Assembly (NCBI GenBank): GCA_018398765.1
Contig: JAHBMJ010005883.1
Location: 1 to 55,000, forward strand
Direction of reading: 5' to 3'
DNA: 55,000 nt
Origin: Chromera velia
Lineage: Eukaryota > Sar > Chromeraceae
Positions within the stretch are counted from its first letter, which is position 1. Every line of letters begins with the position of its first letter. This document shows, piece by piece, positions 49,001 to 55,000 of the stretch. The translations under genes and the position numbers were made by a program. The notes under the pieces were generated by a model that was given only the letters and a program-made list of their open reading frames with translations, was not told where the DNA came from and ran no database searches.

Positions 49001-50802
49001 CGCAAAATTTCATGGAGGCAGCAGATCCCAGGGACGTTTCGTGTGGAGGCAGCAGGGGTGATACCAGGGCGCCGTCTACTGCTGCCTCTGCCACTGTGCC
49101 TTTCTCTCAGGCGTCTGAAGCCTCAGATGGCCCATCGGAAAGAGGGGGGAGTGTGTCACGTGGAGGGTCAGTGCACAGAGATGAGAGAGAGAAGGACAGA
49201 GAGAGTGGGAGAGGTTCATTCTCCCGTCTTCTTTCTGCGCCTGCCCCTGCACCGGGGCTCTTCACTTCCCACAGTCCTTCCAACAGAGCCCCTCCCCCCG
49301 GTTGTTCTGGTGGAGGAGAGCCTGAGCAGATCGTCCAAAGATCTCTTCTGGGTGGGGGGTCGGACGGGACTCAGCAGCAGAGAAGAGGAAATGAAAGGGA
49401 ACGAGAAAGGGGGGGAGGTTCATCAGCCAGCGACCGCGGGGGCAGTGCTCCCGGATCTCAGTGGAACAGCCTAGACTCTCTGCATGCGTATACGTGTACT
49501 TCCGTGGGGGGAGAGGAGAATGACAGCAGAAGGGAACAAAGAGACGCGTGGGGGGTGGATGCAGCGGTTGATCGCGAGTTGTCGGCTGGTTTTCCTGGAC
49601 GCGAGCGAGAGAGGGAGAGAGATGGAGGGGCGTATAGAGAGGGCGAAAGAGAGAACAGAGAAAGAGAAAGAGAGATCAGAAGGCGGGAGAAGGAGAGAGA
49701 CCGAGAGGGAGGCGAGAGGGATCGCCGTGATCGCGAGAGAGATAGAGGGGACAGAGAGAGAGACAGAGAAAAAGACCGCCACAGAGAGAGAGGTTCCCGT
49801 GCAGACAAGGACAGAGATAGAGACAGAGAAAGGGATCGTGATGGTGAGAGAGAGAGGGGCAAAGACAGGGACAGAGAACGTGAGTTACAAGGTGGAGAGG
49901 ATGACAGGAGAGAGAAAGAGCGGGATAGAGAGAGAGAAAAGGACAAAGAAGCTCTCCGAAAAGAAAAAGAGCGTGAGCGCGAAGAGCGTCATCGACGGCG
50001 GCGTGAGCGAGAGAAGGAAAAGGACCGCCGCGAACGAGAGAAAGAGAGAGAGCGTGAGAGAGAAAGAGACTCACAGAATAATGCTGGTGATTATCTGGTT
50101 CATCATTCAGCTGATCAGAGTCCTTCCTCAAATATTCACCGAGGATCCTCGACTTCGAATGACAGAGATCGGGATCGGGATCGTCATCATTCCCGTTCTT
50201 ATGAAAGAGAAAGAGAAAGGGACAGCCACAGACAAGCTGAGCGAGACGAAAGAGAGAGAGGCAGAACTTCTGCAGCACCTTCCCCTGCTGTGGCTGCCGA
50301 TTGGCACCATCCTACAACGGTTCATGGAAGTTTCCGTGAGGAGAGAGATAGGGACCCCTACCGAGATCGGGAAAGGGAAAGGGAAAGGGAAAGGGACAGC
50401 AGAGACAGAGGAGGACATCACCACCGACGCTCCTCCTCTGCCTCCGCGAAAGAAAGGGACAGGGACCGCGACAGGGAAAGGGAGAGGGAGTTCTCTTCTG
50501 ACAGAGAGAGGGACAGAGAGGTCCCCTTGCCGTCGCCCCCGAGCAGATTGATCGCACAATCACCCAAGCACAGAGCTCACAGAGGGGCGTCAAGAGACTC
50601 TTCCCCAGCATCTCAGAGAAGGTCCGTGAGGAAGCGGCCCTTTCTTTTCTTTGGTGGTCCTCTGGTTTCTCATCTTCTATTTCTAGTTGCTGTTCTTTTT
50701 CCCGTATTTTCCACTTTCTCAGCTTTGCTCTTCTCTGGCTCCTTTTCTCCCTGTTTCTCTCCATCCTTCTTTTCCACCCTCTTCCTGACCGTTCTCAGAA
50801 CC

Positions 50803-50840
<38 letters not shown>

Positions 50841-52456
50841 CAAAGAACGATCAGAATGACTCTCTTTCACTCTCTGCGTATCTTCACTTGATCATGTCAT
50901 TGTTAAGGGCCCCTGTTTCACTCTCTTCCTTTCTTTTGTTGTATTTTTTCTTTTTTTTTTTTTCTTGCAGGGCGGGATCTCTGTCCTCGGATGTTGACGC
51001 TCTTGCTGCCTGGGTCGCGGGTGTGCGTGGGGAGTCGCCCGTGAGGGGAGACCGTGACAGAGACCGAGATAGGGATCGGGAGAGGGACAGAGACGGCAGA
51101 GGGTCCGGGGAGAGGGGGGGGGCCTCGCGTCTCTCCTCTGGGGGAGGGGGGGGGCTTGCAAAGGGGTCGCAGGACTCTAGAGGCAAACTGGTCCGTGTCT
51201 TTGTCGTTCCTTTCCTAATACATTTTTAGTGTGTTTGTGTGTATGGGGCATTACTTCTTTGCACCGTCTCCTTCCACGAAGTTCTCCGTCTTGCAAGTCT
51301 CTTGTTGTTGTCGGTACAGCCAGAGAAGAGAAGAGAAGAGAAGAGGAGGCCTCGATCTTGAGGGTCTCCTTTCTTGTTGTTCTGGGAGAGGGGAGAGAGA
51401 GAGACTGCACAGGAACAAGGTGAAGTGTTTCACCATCTGACGTATGGTCTTCATCCGTTTCTCTTTTCCTTTTCCTCGGCTTCATGAGACCAAGAGACAG
51501 ACGAGAAAATTCGGACTGCTTTGTGTTTTGAGCACGACGTTCAAGCTTGCCAGGGAGGGCTTCGTTGCCTCGGCTGACTGACTCTTTGTGTTCTCATGAA
51601 ATTGTGCCCTTTCTTCCTTCCCCGATTTCATCCATTGGATGCAGATGACGCCCGGCATGTCGGGCACCATCGGGGGCATGGGCGTGGGTGTGGGGGGCGT
51701 TGGGGGATTCGGAATCCCTTCCGTCCGCCCAGCGTTTGGTGCCGTGACCGTCGGAGGCCCCAACAACAACCTCACAGTCGGAGCACCCCTGTCGAATTCT
51801 GGGGGCAATAGCAGCAAAGGTCAGTCACCCCTGTCGAAATTGACTTAAGGGGACTTGCTTCGGAGTCTGTCTCCCTCCCGCTTGGCTGAATGATTTGGGT
51901 TGAAGTGGGATAACAACGTGAGAAAGAAGTATGGGCTCGCCTGCAGGGCAAAAATGTGTACATTGATCCTCTTGTGTCCTCACTTTGCAGGTGCGAAACA
52001 AATTCCCAACCAAGCGCGCACCTCCGGGCCCGTGAAAGCGAAAGCCGACCTCCTGCGTCCGTCTTCCTCCGGTGTGCCTCCAGGAGGACTTGGGGGGATG
52101 GGGGGTGCGGACTCGTTGGGGGGGTCTTCGGACTTTGCGGCGGTGTACAAGGCAGGGAACCCATTGTTGGGTCTCATCGCAGGAGGAGGGGGAATTGGGG
52201 CCAACCCCTTGATGGGTGCACCTGGATCCTCTCGCTCTGGTTTCCTTCTGGGAGTGCAGGCGCAGGGACAGGGGCTGGGGCCGGGAAGTCGTTCTTCGTC
52301 TGCGGGGCGTGACAGGGAGAGGGAAAAGGGGGGAAGAGACGGAGGGGCACAGCTTGTGCAGGGACAACGAGAGAGAGACCGGGGAAGCAGTTCTGGACCG
52401 GGAGGGGGAGGGTCCTTCCTTCCGAACTCTCGGGGTCCGGGATCCTCGGGTCAGTG

Positions 52457-52490
<34 letters not shown>

Positions 52491-53369
52491 GTCGTTGTTG
52501 TCCTTTGTGCATAGGGAGTGCATACGCCACCTCTCCTTCTCCTTCCCCCCCCCTTTCTGTTGCGCCTGTCCATTACATTTTTCAGCTTGCTGCCTTGGTG
52601 TATTCCCTGAGCGCCCTGGATCTCTCTTTCTCCTTCCTTCCTTCCTTCCTTCCTTCCTGCAGGGCGTCCGGGTTCCCCCTGTGTCCACTTACAGCAGAGA
52701 CGGCCGTCCTCCCCTGGGTCGATCCACGGGGGGGGGTCCAGACCGCCATCTCCTGTCCCCAAACACTCAGCACATGGTCAGTCAGTCAGACAAAGAGGGT
52801 GCACGGATCAAATGAAGAAGGGGATGAAAGAAGAAAGAATGTGTGAGTCCTTCTGAAACAAAATCTTGTTTTTCGTCTGCGGGAACTGGGCTATGGTGTT
52901 CTCCTTTAACGGTCTTGCGTATCGAATCGTTTGTTCTTTGTTTCCTTTGTTGTCTGCAGGGAGCGGGGGCCTGGGTGTTGCCAACGGACAGCCACAGCCG
53001 TATCTGATCAGCGGAATCCCCACCAAACGATTCCTTGCAGGCCATCTGAAGAGGTCAGTCAGTCAGTCAGGCAGGCAGTCAATCCATACGGCGGTGTACC
53101 AAAGTGTCAATTCGAGAACAAAAGTCCATGCATGCACTTACTTTCGTGGTGGTCTCTGCCGTTCCTTCCTTTTCTTCACTAGGTCTCTTTTCGTCTTTCT
53201 AGCATGTCTGCTTGAGAATGCCTCCATTGGGAAAATGACCGAGACTGCTTATTGTTGTCCGGTGCACTTTTTCTCTCTCTCTCTCGTTTGTTGTTCATGC
53301 AGAGCTCCGTCGCCAACCCCTGCTTTCAATCGGTCCAACTCCCCTGGCAAGCCGCGGTGGAGGGTGTAG
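45383..53369 (+). CDS. Pseudophosphatase (dual-specificity type) fused to a long disordered charged tail, 12 exons
   Basis: Exons: 45383-45735, 45947-46098, 46416-46535, 47208-47419, 47491-47604, 47731-50621, 50971-51190, 51645-51819, 51991-52449, 52663-52776, 52960-53053 and 53303-53369. They total 4971 bp (1656 residues) and phase is kept at every junction. Residues 1-170 form a dual-specificity phosphatase fold. Its signature reads HSMKGQSRS, so the catalytic Cys of HCxxGxxR is Ser and the domain should bind but not hydrolyse phosphate esters, as in STYX-type pseudophosphatases. About 320-600 is Gln/Pro/Ala-rich; about 935-1250 is dominated by Arg-Asp/Arg-Glu repeats; the rest is Gly/Ser-rich. 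The domain and most exons are firm. The end of exon 5 and the link from exon 2 to exon 3 (donor GTCGGT) are inferred. If exon 2 does not splice, a 170-residue protein would end at 46106. Confidence 0.75.
47731..50621 (+). CDS. Exon 6: Gln-rich then Arg-Glu/Arg-Asp repeat region
   Basis: A 2891-bp exon, open throughout, starting after ACATCAG and ending at a GTCCGT donor. The first third is rich in Gln, Pro and Ala with short poly-Gln; the middle in Ser, Thr and Gly. The last third (about 49590-50540) is almost wholly Arg with Glu or Asp, like the RE/RD domains of spliceosomal and RNA-processing proteins. It should be disordered. The codons are mixed (CGA, AGA, GAG, GAC), so this is not a simple DNA microsatellite. 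Confidence 0.85.
50803..50834. repeat. (GT)n microsatellite in an intron
   Basis: TG run of about 32 bp in the intron between exons 6 and 7 of the phosphatase-like gene. Confidence 0.92.
52452..52490. repeat. (GT)n microsatellite at a donor site
   Basis: Begins within 5 bp of the GTCAGT donor of exon 9 of the phosphatase-like gene. Confidence 0.92.
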
Positions 53370-55000
53370 GAAGAGGAGGAAGAGAGAAAGTGGAAGAAGG
53401 CCAAGGAGGGGAGAGAAAATGTCGAATTTTTCTTCTTCGTCTATTCTCTAGATGCTCCCTCCATTCTCTCTTCTCATGCATGGGTGGCGACAGAGAAGGA
53501 AACGGTCAGACGGAAAGCGAAAGAGCCTCAAGGGAACACGAAGGGAGCCTCTTCCTTCCACTTGGAGGGAAGGAAGGAAGCCGTTGTTTGTTTTTGCTGC
53601 TCTTCTCGGACCTGTCTTGGAAACGGCCTGTGTCTCTCTGTCCCTTCACTGTAAGTACATTCAATGAAAGAGGGGAGGGGGCTTTTTTTCTTCTGGTGCG
53701 TCCGACAAAGTGCCGTTGGCCTCTTCGGATAGTCAGAGGAAGGGAGGGGGTAGGTGTCTGTTTCTGTTTCTCTTTCTCTTTTCTCCTCTCATCTGTATGT
53801 GCACATGGAGGCCAATATACGCCCTTGAGTGAGAATGGGGAGAGAGGACGAGGTGGGAAGGAAGGAAGGAAAGATCGAATACATCTAGCCCGAGAATGTG
53901 TCTGACTCAATGGTCTTCTTCTTTCCGCTTTCTTGTCTCTTCTGTTCTATTTTTTGCCCTTTTCCCTCCTTCGTCTTCTCTTCGTCTCTTTAATGTGCTT
54001 GGGAGAGGGAGATGGAAACAGCCAATTATCAGACACCTTTCTGTTCGTGTTTTCCTTTCCCCCTCTCTCTGTATTCTTTGCATTCACGTCTCTTCTTCCT
54101 GCGCCCACCTCTTCGTATGACAGGAAGGGTTGTCTTCCTGCCTGTCTGTGGTCTGTGGTGGTGGGGTCGTGCCAGCAGGACCTAGCGAGATTCAAACGGA
54201 GGGAAGGAAGAAGAAGTTGGAAGGAAGAGAAATACTCGAGGAGGGGAAAGGGGCTCCTTCCTTGACTTTCTTTGATAGAGCGATCGATTCTAGCTAGCCT
54301 TCTCTCTTTCTCTTTCCCTAAAGGACTCAGGTGGTACTTCGTTCGTTTGTTCGTTCGTTCATGCGGTGGCGTTTGTAAAACCGCATTTTGTTGCAACAGG
54401 AGAGATGAACGAATACAAAAATGCTGTTCCCTCCTCACCCTTAATTTTCCACTTCGTCTTTCGTCCTCCCCCTGTCTTTGTGAAAACCCCGTGCGCCCTT
54501 TGTAACTTATCACCCAATCGCTGTACACCAAAACGCAAGCTCGATGTGCCGATGCGCACTGTAGATGAAGAACCCTCCACTCGGACATTGGGGCAGAGGA
54601 AGGTCTGTAGCAGGGAAGCAGGCACACTGCAGTGCTTCTTTTTTAAAGCCGAAAAGATCTGAAGGGGGATTGTTTGCCTCCGCATTCTACTCACCTAACT
54701 TCTTGTGATGCACTCACATGAATGAGAAGAAATGGATCTTAAGATGGAGGGAAAGTCTGCTCCTCATTCTTGATGCTTCAACGTCAGGTAGGTGTGTGGG
54801 GGGGGAAGGGAAAGAGACGGAACACAAAACGAGAAAATTAATAGGGGAGAAGAGAAAAAGCGGTGCACCGGCCTGTTGAGGCGAAAACTTCTTCCCTCTC
54901 TTTCTTCCGTTCTAGAAACCCATCGTTTCTTTCTTCTGCCACTTCCTTCCTTCCTTCGTCAATCAGACTTCCTCTCAGACTCACACCTGGCACGCCACCT
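53370..55000. other. 3' region downstream of the phosphatase-like gene
   Basis: Presumed 3' untranslated sequence, then intergenic DNA. Pyrimidine-rich stretches and short GGAA and GTTC runs (53857-53872 and 54340-54360) occur. No exon with convincing signals or domains was found on either strand; part of a next gene could start here. Confidence 0.4.

Noticed and set aside
53370-55000. Another gene on the minus strand near 53950-54700
   Set aside because: Open frames there have no recognisable motif and no consistent splice signals.

Overview
The window is nuclear DNA from an intron-rich, repeat-rich unicellular eukaryote. Two host genes have many short exons, introns ending almost always in TGCAG, and GT donors that often carry C at +3. 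Their proteins (an Eps15-type endocytic adaptor and a phosphatase-like protein of protist type), together with the heavy load of LTR elements and microsatellites, suggest an alveolate, most likely a chromerid alga such as Chromera velia. The organism is inferred from general features and was not confirmed by any search.

Layout, left half. 1-2556 is a satellite of about 557 bp units, cut by a short inverted-repeat element (2557-2874). 3117-19958 is one very large, decayed Ty1/copia LTR retrotransposon with LTRs of about 755 bp, a 5-bp target duplication, gag with zinc knuckle, protease, integrase, reverse transcriptase and RNase H. It is full of in-frame stops, mostly TAG. 19964-22712 is AT-rich DNA with a 350-bp foldback element and no gene I can support.

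Layout, middle. 22713-30918 (minus) is a 14-exon gene for a two-EH-domain, coiled-coil endocytic adaptor, with a Met/Gly/Pro-rich N-terminus. 31285-37239 is a DNA transposon-like unit with inverted ends. It encodes a Ulp1 (C48) cysteine protease with all four catalytic residues, and its reading frame is split by a nested 3.1-kb element (33167-36284) packed with GGAA and 146-bp repeats.

Layout, right half. 37601-40229 is a tandem-repeat array that includes a 1.05-kb duplication and a 2-N assembly join. 40230-43656 is a second, short LTR element without reverse transcriptase but with a 556-codon reading frame of unknown function, inserted in that array. 44230-44462 is a MITE with a perfect 9-bp target duplication. 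45383-53369 (plus) is a 12-exon gene joining a catalytically dead dual-specificity phosphatase domain to a very long disordered Gln-rich and Arg-Glu/Arg-Asp-rich tail. 53370-55000 holds no gene I can support.

The two host genes are independent. One acts in membrane traffic; the other is a pseudophosphatase scaffold candidate. Everything else is mobile or repetitive DNA. The exon models were built by hand from splice signals and reading phase; every junction keeps phase, but none is transcript-verified.
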